From: Paraeggerthella hongkongensis
GTDB lineage: Bacteria; Actinomycetota; Coriobacteriia; Coriobacteriales; Eggerthellaceae
DNA length: 64,000 bases
Assembly (NCBI RefSeq): GCF_003726035.1
Contig: NZ_QICD01000010.1
Coordinates: 21,357 to 85,356 of the forward strand
Reading direction: 5' to 3'
Part shown: piece by piece, positions 7,782 to 17,017 of the stretch
Position numbering within the stretch: the first letter of the stretch is position 1
How the letters are laid out: every line of letters begins with the position of its first letter
Made by a program: the position numbers and the translations under genes
The notes under the pieces: generated by a model
Database searches by the model: none
Seen by the model: only the letters and a program-made list of their open reading frames with translations
Told to the model about the DNA's origin: nothing

Positions 7782-9161
7782 TTAGGCTTCCGCTTGCTTT
7801 GCGCGCTTCTTGGCGGCCCAACCGGGAATCTCGCGTTGTTCGGGCCGCGTCAGCGCCAGCGCATCGGCCGCAACGTCCTTGGCAATGCACGATCCCGCGC
7901 CGATGATCGCGCCCGCGCCGATGGTGACCGGAGCGACCATCATGGTGTCGCTGCCCACGAACGCGCCGTCGCCGATAACCGTCGGCCACTTCTTCTTGCC
8001 GTCGTAATTGCAAGTGATCGAGCCCGCGCCGATGTTCACATCTTCGCCGATGGTCGTATCGCCGATGTAGGACAGGTGCGGCACCTTCGACCCCTTGCCC
8101 ACCGTGGACTTCTTGATCTCCACATGCGTGCCGGCCTTCGCGCCTTCGCACAGATGGGCGGCGGGACGCAGATACGCGCGCGGACCAGCCGTCGCGCCGT
8201 CGTCCAGGCGCGCTTCCACGGCCACCGTCTCGTCAACCGTGCAACCGCGACCCACCGTCGTGTCGGTCAAACGGGAGCTCGGCCCGATCACGCTGTCTTC
8301 TCCTACGCGCGTTGAGCCCATCAAGAACGTCTGGGGCAAAAGCTCCACGTCCTGCTCGATAACCACGTCCGGCCCGATCCACACCTGGTCGGGATCGGTC
8401 ATGGTCACGCCATTGGCCATGTGGGCGGCGTTGATGCGGCGCTGCAGCAGCTTCGTGGCCTCGGCCAGCTGCGCGCGCGAGTTCACGCCCAAGCACTCGG
8501 AAGCGTCGTCGCACGCCAACGCCAGCACCGGACGACCGGCACGGCGGCAAATCTCCAGCACATCGGTCAAATAGAACTCGCCCTGGGCATTGTCGTTGCC
8601 AACCTGCGCCAGCGCGTCGAACAAAGCGCGTGCGTCGAAGCAGTAGAATCCGGAGTTGCACTCGCGGATAGCGGCCTCTTCGGGCGTTGCGTCCTTCTGC
8701 TCCACGATGCGCGCCACGGATCCATCCGCCTCGCGCACGATGCGCCCGTACCCGAACGGATCGGCAGGCTCCATGGTCAGCACCACGCACGCGGCGGCAT
8801 TGCGCTCGCGTTCCTCCACCAAGCGCGCGATGGTGCGGGACGTGATCAGCGGGCAGTCCCCCGACAGCACCACCAGCGAGCCGTCGAAGCCGGAAAGCGC
8901 CTCGGCACACACCAGCACGGCTCCCGCCGTGCCGTTCCGCTCGACCTGCACAACCGGCTGCGTATCGCCTTCGACCAGAGGCAGCACCTGTTCGCGCGCA
9001 TGCCCGACCACGGACACCACGCGGCCGACGCCCGCTTCGCGAGCGGCGTCCACCACCCAGCGCACCAGGGGCTTCCCCAGCACCTCGTGGGCAACCTTGG
9101 GCTTTTTGGACTTCATGCGGGTGCCCGCACCCGCGGCTAGAACGATAGCAGCTGCTTCCAT
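7782..9161 (-). CDS. glmU: Bifunctional UDP-GlcNAc pyrophosphorylase / glucosamine-1-phosphate N-acetyltransferase
   Basis: Makes UDP-N-acetylglucosamine for peptidoglycan in two steps: acetylation of glucosamine 1-phosphate, then uridylation. The 459-residue protein has the N-terminal nucleotidyltransferase signature LAAGAGTRMKSKKPK and a C-terminal left-handed beta-helix of hexapeptide repeats (about residues 255-450), including YIGDTTIGEDVNIGAG and the conserved NYDGKKK loop. The frame is open further upstream, but the ATG at 9161 gives MEAAAIVLAAGAG, has AAGGA five bases upstream and matches family length. It lies 23 bp downstream of nhaA on the same strand. Confidence 0.97.
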   Translation of the reverse strand: MEAAAIVLAAGAGTRMKSKKPKVAHEVLGKPLVRWVVDAAREAGVGRVVSVVGHAREQVLPLVEGDTQPVVQVERNGTAGAVLVCAEALSGFDGSLVVLSGDCPLITSRTIARLVEERERNAAACVVLTMEPADPFGYGRIVREADGSVARIVEQKDATPEEAAIRECNSGFYCFDARALFDALAQVGNDNAQGEFYLTDVLEICRRAGRPVLALACDDASECLGVNSRAQLAEATKLLQRRINAAHMANGVTMTDPDQVWIGPDVVIEQDVELLPQTFLMGSTRVGEDSVIGPSSRLTDTTVGRGCTVDETVAVEARLDDGATAGPRAYLRPAAHLCEGAKAGTHVEIKKSTVGKGSKVPHLSYIGDTTIGEDVNIGAGSITCNYDGKKKWPTVIGDGAFVGSDTMMVAPVTIGAGAIIGAGSCIAKDVAADALALTRPEQREIPGWAAKKRAKQAEA

Positions 9162-9184
9162 GTCATTCCTTCGCAACGTGGCTT

Positions 9185-10984
9185 CTATTCTTTCTCGGAC
9201 ATGCCGGTAGCGTCGTCCCCCTCGCGCCGCAGCGCGCGCTGTCGAGCCGCCTCGCCGCCTTCGCGCACCAACGCCTCCTCCACGCTCACCAGCGGAGGCT
9301 TGTTCTGGTTCTCGTGCAGATCCTCCTGCACCTGTTCCAGCAAGTCCTCCTTGCCCTCCTCGCGCAACACGCGCGCCACTTCTTCGCGCAGCGCCTCGCG
9401 CACGTCTCCAATGGACCCGCCGCCCAAAAGGCCGGTCGGACCCAGATCGACCACGATCTCGAACATATGCCCACGCGCATTGGCGGCGGCGAACTCTTCC
9501 TTCACCTTCGGGTCCTCGATGTCGCGAAGCATCTCCTCGCACTCGCGCGCTGCATCGCGGTCGGCCGTTTGCAGGTTCTCGTCGTCATCGCGAGCCGTGG
9601 ACAGGTAGGCAACGCCGCGCTTATGCGCGCGCCGCGCCTGCAAAAGCAGGAACAAGAAGCCGATGATGCCGGCCAAAAGCGAGGCGGCCAGAATGCCCAG
9701 CTTCGCCGTGGCGACCAGGGCCTCGTCGTCGAACGCCAGATTGGCCACGAAGATGGCCATCGTGAAGCCGACGCCGCCCAAGATGCTCGCGCCCAGCATA
9801 TGGCCCCAGTTCACGTTCTCGGGAAGCGATGCCAGCTTGCTCTTCACGATGGCAAAGCTCATCACCATGATGCCCAGCGGCTTGCCCACCAGCAAGCCGA
9901 GCAGCACGCCGTACAGGACCGGATCGGTCAGCATGGCCCCAACGTCCACGCCGGTAAAGCTCACGTCCGCATTCGTCAACGCGAACAGCGGCAAAATGGC
10001 GAAGTACACCCACGGGTACAGCTTGTGCTCCAAGCGCGTCGCCGGCGGCACCACCTGGCGCGCCACGCGGCTGAGCGACGAAACGGTTTCGATGTACTTG
10101 CCCTGCGCGATAACCGGCATCTCAGGCTCGAACGCTTCGCGCGCTTGCCGAACCTTGGTGCCCGACCAATCGGTGAAGCTCTTCAGGTCAACCCGCGACC
10201 CCGAAGGAATCGCGAAAGCCAGAAGCACGCCCGCGATGGTGGAGTGTACGCCCGACATGAATACGCAGTACCACAGCACAGCGCCCATCAGCAGATACGG
10301 GACAAGAGAATAAATGTGGCTGCGGTTCATCAAAACCAGCACCACCAGCACCGCCGCAGCGGCCCCCAGCCAGAACAGCGAAGGACTCTGACCGTAGAAG
10401 ATGGCGATGACCAGGATGGCCATGATGTCGTCGGCAACGGCCAGCGTGCTCAGGAACACGCGGACGCCGCTGGGAACGCGGTTGCCCAGCAACGCCAGAA
10501 TGCCCAGGGCGAACGCGATGTCGGTTGCGGTGGGAACGCCCCAACCGTGCGCCGTTTCGGGGTTCGTCGCATTGAACAGCAGATAGATGCCGACGGGGAC
10601 GATCACGCCGCCAAGCGCCGCCATGATGGGCAGCAGGGCTTGGCGGATGTTCGTGAGCTCGCCCACGGTCAGCTCGTACTTGACCTCCAAGCCCACCAGC
10701 AAGAAGAAGATGGCCATGAAGATGTCGTTGATGATGTGCGCCATGGACATGCCGGCGAACGCATCGCCGAAGAACAAGCCCACCTCAGTGTGCCAGAAGT
10801 GCAAAAAGTCCTCGTAAGCGCCGGTGTTCGCCACGATCAGCGCAACCACTGCGGCAAGCAGCATGGCTCCGGCAGCCTTCGTAGACGAATGAGTGAACTG
10901 GATGAGCTTCCAATATCGAGCCTGATGGCCCTGAACCTCCGAGATGAAAATACGCTGAATGCCTTCTTGGTTCGTATCAGTCAT
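9185..10984 (-). CDS. nhaA: Na+/H+ antiporter NhaA with long cytoplasmic C-terminal domain
   Basis: Exchanges internal Na+ for external H+, giving pH and sodium homeostasis. The 599-residue protein has an NhaA core (about residues 15-445) with recognisable VGLEVKYEL, the TDIAFALGILALLG motif carrying the ion-binding Asp, VADDIMAI with the second Asp pair, and a C-terminal GFTMAIFVANLAF segment. The start at 10984 is preferred over an upstream ATG because AAGG lies before it and MTDTNQEG leads straight into the core. Residues 451-599 form a charged, non-membrane tail not present in E. coli NhaA (388 residues). The tail has a segment GHMFEIVVDLGPTGLLGGG and Glu/Arg-rich probable helices; its function is unknown. 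Confidence 0.93.
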   Translation of the reverse strand: MTDTNQEGIQRIFISEVQGHQARYWKLIQFTHSSTKAAGAMLLAAVVALIVANTGAYEDFLHFWHTEVGLFFGDAFAGMSMAHIINDIFMAIFFLLVGLEVKYELTVGELTNIRQALLPIMAALGGVIVPVGIYLLFNATNPETAHGWGVPTATDIAFALGILALLGNRVPSGVRVFLSTLAVADDIMAILVIAIFYGQSPSLFWLGAAAAVLVVLVLMNRSHIYSLVPYLLMGAVLWYCVFMSGVHSTIAGVLLAFAIPSGSRVDLKSFTDWSGTKVRQAREAFEPEMPVIAQGKYIETVSSLSRVARQVVPPATRLEHKLYPWVYFAILPLFALTNADVSFTGVDVGAMLTDPVLYGVLLGLLVGKPLGIMVMSFAIVKSKLASLPENVNWGHMLGASILGGVGFTMAIFVANLAFDDEALVATAKLGILAASLLAGIIGFLFLLLQARRAHKRGVAYLSTARDDDENLQTADRDAARECEEMLRDIEDPKVKEEFAAANARGHMFEIVVDLGPTGLLGGGSIGDVREALREEVARVLREEGKEDLLEQVQEDLHENQNKPPLVSVEEALVREGGEAARQRALRREGDDATGMSEKE

Positions 10985-11316
10985 AATTGCCTTAGCGCAT
11001 GCCCGCGACCCTTTCGGGGCGCCTCTCTTGCCTGTCATCGCGGGAGCCGGGCACGCGGCGCTCCCCTAAAACACCCTCGTATTATCCACCATCGTCCGGC
11101 ACTTCCTTGTATCCACGCTACGTTTTTAAACCGATTTCATAACATGGTGAAAATAGCCCTCCATAACTAAGGGTTTTGCGCTATGCTATTCCTATCAGTT
11201 CGACGAAAGGAGTCGGCTTTCAATGCGACGAAGAAGCGTTATTTTTGCCCGCATGACCAGGCCAGGCGCTTGACCGAGCTGTTTTTTTATTCGCCACGAA
11301 ATAAGAGGTGATTGCT
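10985..11316. promoter_or_regulatory. Divergent intergenic region nhaA / hpf
   Basis: This 332 bp stretch lies between the nhaA start and the hpf start. It contains an AT-richer zone (11100-11200) suited to promoters and the hpf ribosome-binding site AAGAGGTG. A second purine-rich GAAAGGAG at 11203-11210 is followed by a short open frame. No RNA family was recognised. Confidence 0.35.
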
Positions 11317-11892
11317 ATGAGCATTACCGTCACCGGACGCAAAATGCCCGTAACCGATGCACTGCGTCAGTACGCCGAAGAAAAGATCGGCAATTCCATG
11401 AAAGTCATGGACATCGATCCTCTCGTAGCTGAAGTTGTTCTGTTCGTCGAGAAAAACCCCGCGAACCCCCGCCCTGCCGTCTGCGAAGTGACGTTGCGCA
11501 CGAAGGGCCACATCATTCGCGTCGAAGAGAGCGAAGAAGACATGTACGCAGCCATCGACGTGGCCGCCGCCAAGGTGGTCCGCCAGCTGCGCAAATATAA
11601 GACGAAGGTCATCGATCGCAAGCTGCGCGCCGAAGACGAGACCATTCGCATCCAGCCCGCCGCCGCTGGAGAGCTCGACGTTGACGGCCTCATGCAGGAA
11701 CTTGCAGACGACGAGGTCGTGCGCGTGAAGGAAATGGAATTCGCGCCGCTGACCGAAGAGGAAGCGCTTATCCAGATCGACCTTCTGGGCCATGACTTCT
11801 ACGCCTACACCGACCGCGACAGCGGCCTGGTCAACGTGCTGTATCGCCGCGACGACGGCGGGTACGGCCTGCTCAAGCAAAAGGAGGATTAA
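11317..11892 (+). CDS. hpf: Ribosome hibernation-promoting factor, long form
   Basis: Binds 30S subunits and dimerises ribosomes into inactive 100S particles during starvation. The 191-residue length is typical of the long form. The N-terminal S30AE domain (MSITVTGRKMPVTDALRQYA to about residue 100) is followed by a linker and the C-terminal dimerisation domain (about 130-190; PLTEEEALIQIDLLGHDFYAY, then VNVLYRRDDGGYGLLK). The start at 11317 is chosen because AAGAGGTG lies 6 bases upstream; a weaker ATT start lies 9 bases earlier. acpP follows after 5 bp, so the two are probably co-transcribed. Confidence 0.95.
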   Translation: MSITVTGRKMPVTDALRQYAEEKIGNSMKVMDIDPLVAEVVLFVEKNPANPRPAVCEVTLRTKGHIIRVEESEEDMYAAIDVAAAKVVRQLRKYKTKVIDRKLRAEDETIRIQPAAAGELDVDGLMQELADDEVVRVKEMEFAPLTEEEALIQIDLLGHDFYAYTDRDSGLVNVLYRRDDGGYGLLKQKED

Positions 11893-11897
11893 GATTC

Positions 11898-12116
11898 ATG
11901 CCCACTATCGACACCATCAAGGAAGTGCTGCAGGAGAACCTGGACATCGATCCCGCCGACGTGACGGAAGAATCCACGTTCGACTCCTTGGGCATCGATT
12001 CGCTCGACATGGTAGAGCTTATCTGCGACCTTGAAGAGAAGTGCGAAGTCGACTTCGGCGAACCCGAAGGCTTGAACTCCGTAGGCGACCTCGTGACGTA
12101 CGTAGACTCGCTGTAA
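11898..12116 (+). CDS. acpP: Acyl carrier protein
   Basis: Carries acyl intermediates of fatty-acid synthesis on a phosphopantetheine arm. The 72-residue acidic protein has the attachment motif GIDSLDMVEL with Ser35 as the modified residue. It follows hpf by 5 bp with a GGAGG overlapping the hpf end, and a strong terminator follows. No other fatty-acid synthesis genes are adjacent, so it could also be a carrier for another pathway, but the sequence is standard AcpP. Confidence 0.9.
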   Translation: MPTIDTIKEVLQENLDIDPADVTEESTFDSLGIDSLDMVELICDLEEKCEVDFGEPEGLNSVGDLVTYVDSL

Positions 12117-12128
12117 CGATTCGCCATC

Positions 12129-12164
12129 CACGAAAAAAGGACCCGTACGGGTCCTTTTTTCGTG
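12129..12164. terminator. Bidirectional terminator between acpP and the 12206 gene
   Basis: A perfect 36 bp palindrome: 16 bp arms around GTAC, with AAAAAA/TTTTTT runs inside both arms. It ends acpP on the plus strand and the convergent membrane-protein gene on the minus strand. Confidence 0.9.
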
Positions 12165-12205
12165 CGTCGGCACGATTAACGCCAGCCGACCCTGCGCAAG
12201 GAAGC

Positions 12206-12727
12206 TTATTCGCCGCCAAAAGAGCGCGTGGTGAACACCAGGGACAAATAGCCCGCCGCCGCGCCGCCGAAGGCGCACGCGCAGCCTTTGAGCACCATCA
12301 TGGCCACCATGGGAAGGGGCGCGGAAAGCGCGAACGCGGCGACAACGCCCAACAGCCCCATGAAAGCGCCCGCGACAACGCCCACGACCAGCATCGCGGC
12401 GCCATAGCTGCGCGGAACGATGCTCGCAACGCCCCCGAACGTCTCAGGCGCGATGAACGCGCCCGCCCGCATATCCTTCTTGGTAAGCGGAACCGCGCAC
12501 GCAAACAGGATCGCGCCCAGAATAAGGCCCGTGATGACGAGGTCGGCCACGATGCTGACGAGATCGAACTGCATGGTCACATCGCCACCGTGCATGAGCC
12601 AAAATATGCCAGCGTTCAGCACGCCGTTGATGGCGCCAAAGCCGATGAGGCATTTATGCAGGGCATACGACGAGAACTTTACCGTATCTCCGGATACAGA
12701 GTTCCCTTCCGTCACATTCACGGCCAT
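12206..12727 (-). CDS. Small integral membrane protein of unknown function
   Basis: I do not recognise a family. The 173-residue protein has four hydrophobic segments (about residues 25-45, 55-80, 105-130 and 138-165), rich in Gly and Ala. A short soluble N-terminus precedes the first and a conserved-looking cytoplasmic loop PLTKKDMRAGAFIAPETFGG lies between the second and third. The ATG at 12727 is preceded by GGAAGGAAT. It lies downstream of folC on the same strand with a 175 bp gap, and converges with acpP across a bidirectional terminator. Confidence 0.7.
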   Translation of the reverse strand: MAVNVTEGNSVSGDTVKFSSYALHKCLIGFGAINGVLNAGIFWLMHGGDVTMQFDLVSIVADLVITGLILGAILFACAVPLTKKDMRAGAFIAPETFGGVASIVPRSYGAAMLVVGVVAGAFMGLLGVVAAFALSAPLPMVAMMVLKGCACAFGGAAAGYLSLVFTTRSFGGE

Positions 12728-12902
12728 GGAGGATTCCTTCCATCGGGGATTTATCGGGGAGGAATTATAGCAATAAGCCCCAACGGTCTCCGATGGACTA
12801 TTTCCGTTGATACGGTAATTTGCTGTTTCAAAGTTCGGATGTTCGCGTTTCTACGGAGGCTGCACAGAACATCCTCGCGCTAAGCCGGCTTGCCGCTCCG
12901 AC

Positions 12903-14249
12903 CTACCAGCCCGCGCGGCGCATCGCTGCGCGCAGCTCGGCTATGCTGTACAGGCTGCCGAATGCGCACACCAGCCCTTCGGGTCCAGCCAGATCGCATG
13001 CCTTCGCCACCGCGTCGTCGAAGTCGCGCGCCTCGTAGGGCCTCACGCATGCGGAGCACCCCAGCAAATCCTGTCCCGTCCAACGAATGGCGCGCGCCAG
13101 CTTCGCTGCCGGAAGGGCACGCGGATTAGGAGGCGCGACGGCCACGAAAGCGCCGCCCAGCGGCAGGATCGACTCGAACATGGCCGGGTAGTCCTTATCC
13201 TCCAGGACCCCGATCACGAACACGGCCTTCCTCCCGGGAAACACGTCGCGCAGGGAGTCGGCAAGCGCCTGCGCGCCTTGCGGGTTATGCCCGCCGTCTA
13301 TCACGAACGTCGGTCGGCCGTCCCGGCTTGGCAGCACTTCGAAACGCCCCGGCCACTGAGCCCGCGCAACGCCCGACCGCAGAGCCTCGTTCGAAATATC
13401 CCATCCGCGCGCGCGCAGGGCAAACGCCGCCTCGATGGCAAGCGCAGCGTTCATGGGCTGATAGGCGCCCAAAAGCTGCGTCTCGTACGCTTCTCCCCGA
13501 TAGGAAAACGGCCGCACATGCACCTGCGCGCCCGCATCCCCCACAGTGCGGCGCTCGACCGGCTCCACGTTCAGCTGAGAGAAATCGGGCTTCTCCAACG
13601 TATCGCCGCATGCGCAAGCAGCCCGCTCGATCACGGCCATGGCCTCGGCCCCTTGCGGCCACGACACGACGGTCGATCCCGCTTTCACGATACCGGCCTT
13701 CTCCCCGGCAATCGCGGCAAGCGTGGTGCCCAGCAGCGCCGTATGGTCCAAGCCGATGCGCGTGATGACCGCAACTTCGGGAGCATCTATGACGTTCGTG
13801 GAATCAAGACGACCGCCCAACCCCACTTCAAGCACGGCAACCTGGCATCCGCTGCGCGCGAAATGCTCGATGGCAACAGCGGTCATCAGCTCGAACTCGG
13901 TAGGATGATCGCCCGTTTCGGCAGCCATCGCTTCGGCATGGTCTTTGACCTCCAACGTTACCGCCGCAAGGTCTTCTAGAGAAATCGAACGCCCATCCAC
14001 GCGAATGCGCTCTTCGAACGTCTCGATAAACGGACTGGTGAACAGCCCCGTGCACAGCCCGGCAGCGCGCAGTATGGAAGACAGAAACGCGCTTGTCGAC
14101 CCCTTCCCGTTCGTGCCGGCAACGTGGACGAACCGCATGCGATCCTGCGGACGACCCAAGCGGTCCAGCAGCTCGCGAATGCGGTCGAGCCCCAGACGCG
14201 ACGCCTGCCAGCGCGGTTCGTTGATGTAGGCGATAGGGTCGAATTCCAT
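12903..14249 (-). CDS. folC: Folylpolyglutamate synthase / dihydrofolate synthase
   Basis: Adds glutamate to folates and, in bifunctional enzymes, to dihydropteroate, trapping and activating the cofactor. The 448-residue protein shows the Mur-ligase-type P-loop HVAGTNGKGSTSAFLSSIL, the TSPFIETFEERIRVDG segment, VGLGGRLDSTN, and the C-terminal domain with IDGGHNPQGAQALADSL. The start at 14249 (MEFDPIAYINE) is used because GAGGAG lies 6 bases upstream and the family begins near this residue. It lies 99 bp downstream of nfnB on the same strand. Confidence 0.95.
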   Translation of the reverse strand: MEFDPIAYINEPRWQASRLGLDRIRELLDRLGRPQDRMRFVHVAGTNGKGSTSAFLSSILRAAGLCTGLFTSPFIETFEERIRVDGRSISLEDLAAVTLEVKDHAEAMAAETGDHPTEFELMTAVAIEHFARSGCQVAVLEVGLGGRLDSTNVIDAPEVAVITRIGLDHTALLGTTLAAIAGEKAGIVKAGSTVVSWPQGAEAMAVIERAACACGDTLEKPDFSQLNVEPVERRTVGDAGAQVHVRPFSYRGEAYETQLLGAYQPMNAALAIEAAFALRARGWDISNEALRSGVARAQWPGRFEVLPSRDGRPTFVIDGGHNPQGAQALADSLRDVFPGRKAVFVIGVLEDKDYPAMFESILPLGGAFVAVAPPNPRALPAAKLARAIRWTGQDLLGCSACVRPYEARDFDDAVAKACDLAGPEGLVCAFGSLYSIAELRAAMRRAGW

Positions 14250-14348
14250 GATCAGCTCCTCTGCAAAACGAAAGCGAGCGCTTCGCATGAAACGCTCGCC
14301 CCCAAGATAGCACAACACCCCGCAAACAGCACGGCGACCGGACAACCG

Positions 14349-15833
14349 CTACTGCTGCGACAAATACTCCGCGATACCCGCAGCCGCGCGCTTCCCCGCG
14401 CCCATGGCCAGGATCACCGTCGCCGCGCCTATCACCGCGTCGCCGCCGGCGAACACGCCCGGCCTCGACGTAGCGCAGGTACGCTCGTCGGCAACGATAA
14501 GGCTGCGAGGGGTAACCTCCAAACCAGGAGTCGTCTTTGCGATAAGCGGGTTCGTCTTCGATCCCACGGCCATGACCAGCATGTCGACATCCATGACGAA
14601 CGCGCTGCCCGCCACCTCCTGCGGGCGACGGCGACCGCTGGCATCGGGCTCTCCCAATTCCATGCGCACGCATTCCAGGCCGGTGATCCAACCTTCGTCG
14701 TTGCCGAGCGCGCGCTTGGGGTTCGTGAGCATCTGGAAGCGAATGCCCTCCTGCTCGGCATGGTGCACTTCCTCTGCACGGGCAGGCATCTCGTCGCGGC
14801 TGCGCCGGTACACCACGGTGACGTCGGCGCCCAAGCGCTTCGCCGTACGCGCGGCGTCCATGGCAACGTTGCCGCCGCCCACCACGACGCAACGCTTGCC
14901 CGCGTACACCGGCGTATCGTACTCGGGGAACTGATACGCTTTCATAAGGTTCACGCGCGTCAAAAGCTCGCTTGCCACCATGGAGCCGTTGAGGCCTTCG
15001 CCCTCGATGCCCAGATAAGCCGGCAAACCGGCGCCCGTTCCCACGAACACGGCGTCGAAGCCGCGCTCATCCAGCAGTTCGTCAATGTCGTACAGCTTTC
15101 CCACCAGCGTGTTCAGCTCGAACGAAACGCCGCTGTCCCCCAGCTTGGACACTTCGCGCTCAACCAGGTCTTTCGGCAGACGGAATTCGGGGATGCCGTA
15201 CGTCAGCACGCCGCCCGGCTTGTGCAGGGCCTCGAGCACCGTCACGTCGCAGCCAAGCTTGGCCAGCTCGCCTGCGCACGTGAGCGAAGCAGGGCCCGAG
15301 CCCACCACGGCCACGCGCTTGCCCGAAAGATCGACATAGGGCGCAACGGCGGTTTCGCCATCCGCATCCGCAACAGGAGCGGCGGCTTCCTCGGCGCGCT
15401 GCTGGGCAATCGCGGCGGCGGCCTCCTGCGGATGCTCGAACGCCCAGTCAGACGTGAAACGCTCCAAACGACCGATGCCAACCGGCTCGCCGTTCTTGCC
15501 GCGCGTGCACACGCCTTCGCACTGCGTTTCCTGCGGACACACGCGCCCGCACACCGCCGGCAAAGCGCTCGCGCTCTTCACGATGGCGTACGCTCGGGCG
15601 AAATTTCCCAAAGCAACCTGCTCGATGAAATCGGGAATAGGGATGCCCACGGGGCAGCCATGCACGCAGGGCCGCGTGGGACACTGAATGCAGCGACGTG
15701 CTTCCAGCATGGCCTCTTCGGCAGAATACCCGCGCGCGACCTCGTCAAACGTTCTGGCACGCTCGACGGGATCCAGCTCGGGCATGGGAACCATCGTCTT
15801 CTGCTTGTTCACTTCGTAGCTGGTCCGCGCCAT
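14349..15833 (-). CDS. nfnB: NfnB / GltA-like NADPH oxidoreductase, large subunit of bifurcating transhydrogenase
   Basis: Together with the gene upstream (one base between stop and start) it forms an NfnAB-type NADH-dependent reduced ferredoxin:NADP+ oxidoreductase, which couples ferredoxin and NADH oxidation to NADPH formation by electron bifurcation. The 494 residues show N-terminal Cys motifs for two [4Fe-4S] clusters (CIQCPTRPCVHGCPVGIPIP and CGRVCPQETQCEGVC), an FAD Rossmann fold (VVGSGPASLTCAGELAKLG) and an NADPH Rossmann fold (VVGGGNVAMDAARTAKRLG followed by VYRRSRDEMPA). Homologues are often annotated as glutamate synthase small subunit, but the pairing with an NfnA-type gene and the absence of a large GltB subunit favour NfnB. 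Confidence 0.9.
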   Translation of the reverse strand: MARTSYEVNKQKTMVPMPELDPVERARTFDEVARGYSAEEAMLEARRCIQCPTRPCVHGCPVGIPIPDFIEQVALGNFARAYAIVKSASALPAVCGRVCPQETQCEGVCTRGKNGEPVGIGRLERFTSDWAFEHPQEAAAAIAQQRAEEAAAPVADADGETAVAPYVDLSGKRVAVVGSGPASLTCAGELAKLGCDVTVLEALHKPGGVLTYGIPEFRLPKDLVEREVSKLGDSGVSFELNTLVGKLYDIDELLDERGFDAVFVGTGAGLPAYLGIEGEGLNGSMVASELLTRVNLMKAYQFPEYDTPVYAGKRCVVVGGGNVAMDAARTAKRLGADVTVVYRRSRDEMPARAEEVHHAEQEGIRFQMLTNPKRALGNDEGWITGLECVRMELGEPDASGRRRPQEVAGSAFVMDVDMLVMAVGSKTNPLIAKTTPGLEVTPRSLIVADERTCATSRPGVFAGGDAVIGAATVILAMGAGKRAAAGIAEYLSQQ

Positions 15834-15834
15834 G

Positions 15835-16719
15835 TTAGGCCCCCTTCCGGTCGCCGCGCGCAGACGCGCACCCGCAATCGCGGCCTTCGGAGGCTATCCG
15901 ACCCGCCGCAGCATCCCGCGCCGCCGATTCAAACGAGCGGTACATCACCCCACGACGCATAGCGTCGTCGAAATCGACCAGATGCCCATCGAAGTCGGGA
16001 CCGTCCACGCACGCATGCAGGTATTCATCGCCCACTTTCACGCGGCAACCGCCGCACATGCCCGTGCCGTCGATCATGAGCGGGTTCATGGAAACGAGCG
16101 TTTTGATGCCGTAAGGCTTCGTGGTGGCCGCCACGAACTTCATCATGATGACCGGACCCACGGCAAGCACCAAGTCGTAGTTCGCGCCCTCGTCGATGCG
16201 CTGCTGAAGCGCTTGCGTCACCAAGCCCTTGTTGCCGTTCGACCCATCGTCGGTCATGACAATCTGACGCGTGGAGCTGGCGTTGATCTCGTCTTCGAAC
16301 AGAATGAGGTCGGCGTTGCGGAATCCCGTGATCACGTCCACTTCGCAACCCTGCTCGTACAGCCATTTTGCCTGCGGGTACGCGATCGCGGTTCCCAAGC
16401 CGCCGCCGATCACGCACGCACGACGCGCGCCGGCAAGTTCCGTCGGGTTCCCCAGCGGGCCCACGAAATCAAGCAGCGCGTCGCCCGCCTTCATGTTCGC
16501 CAAACGCATGGTGGTCGCCCCCACCGCCTGGAACACGATGGTGACGGTACCCGCCTGAGCGTCGCAATCGTTCATAGTCAGCGGGATGCGTTCGCCATGC
16601 TCGTCGATGCGCAGCATGATGAACTGGCCCGGCTTGATCTTCTTCGCGATCTCAGGAGCCCGCACGACCATGCGGGTGACTTCGGGGTTCAACGCCTCAA
16701 CTCGTTCGATGGGATACAC
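15835..16719 (-). CDS. nfnA: NfnA, FAD/NAD-binding [2Fe-2S] subunit of bifurcating transhydrogenase
   Basis: The small subunit of the NfnAB complex, related to dihydroorotate dehydrogenase electron-transfer and sulfide dehydrogenase subunits. The 294 residues comprise a ferredoxin-reductase-type FAD domain (RIPLTMND, then GPLGNPTEL), an NAD(H) domain (CVIGGGLGTAIAYPQAKWL), and a C-terminal cluster region MCGGCRVKVGDE with a later Cys in ACVDGPDFDGH that would hold the [2Fe-2S] centre. An extra tail of about 15 residues with CGC is seen. It is first in an operon with nfnB; folC may follow. Confidence 0.92.
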   Translation of the reverse strand: MYPIERVEALNPEVTRMVVRAPEIAKKIKPGQFIMLRIDEHGERIPLTMNDCDAQAGTVTIVFQAVGATTMRLANMKAGDALLDFVGPLGNPTELAGARRACVIGGGLGTAIAYPQAKWLYEQGCEVDVITGFRNADLILFEDEINASSTRQIVMTDDGSNGNKGLVTQALQQRIDEGANYDLVLAVGPVIMMKFVAATTKPYGIKTLVSMNPLMIDGTGMCGGCRVKVGDEYLHACVDGPDFDGHLVDFDDAMRRGVMYRSFESAARDAAAGRIASEGRDCGCASARGDRKGA

Positions 16720-17017
16720 TCGCCCTCACCCTTCTCGTCTTAGAACAAAAACAGCACCGGGTGTCGGTGCCGATTCGCGCTTACTAAGGTGGCAGTATAG
16801 CAAACGGCCTTTGCGAGGATTGTTTCGGACGTGTTTCCGCACGGTCAAAGGCGCGTGGCGCGCGCGAAGAAGCATCCCGAGAAAATGCCGCGGGCGCGAC
16901 CGGTCGAAACAGCGCGCCAACGGCAACGAACCCTTGACGAAGCATGCCTTGTTCGGGAGTGCGTGATAGGCTCGAATCATGGGATCCGTTCCTGAACCGA
17001 CACTGCTAGGAGGAAGC

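Noticed and set aside
9314..11170. A 618-codon open frame on the plus strand
   Set aside because: It lies antisense to nhaA and is Gln/His/Arg-rich without family features.
14349..15833. Glutamate synthase small subunit (gltD) for the 494-residue flavoprotein
   Set aside because: No GltB large subunit is adjacent, and the one-base junction with an NfnA-type gene points to NfnB.
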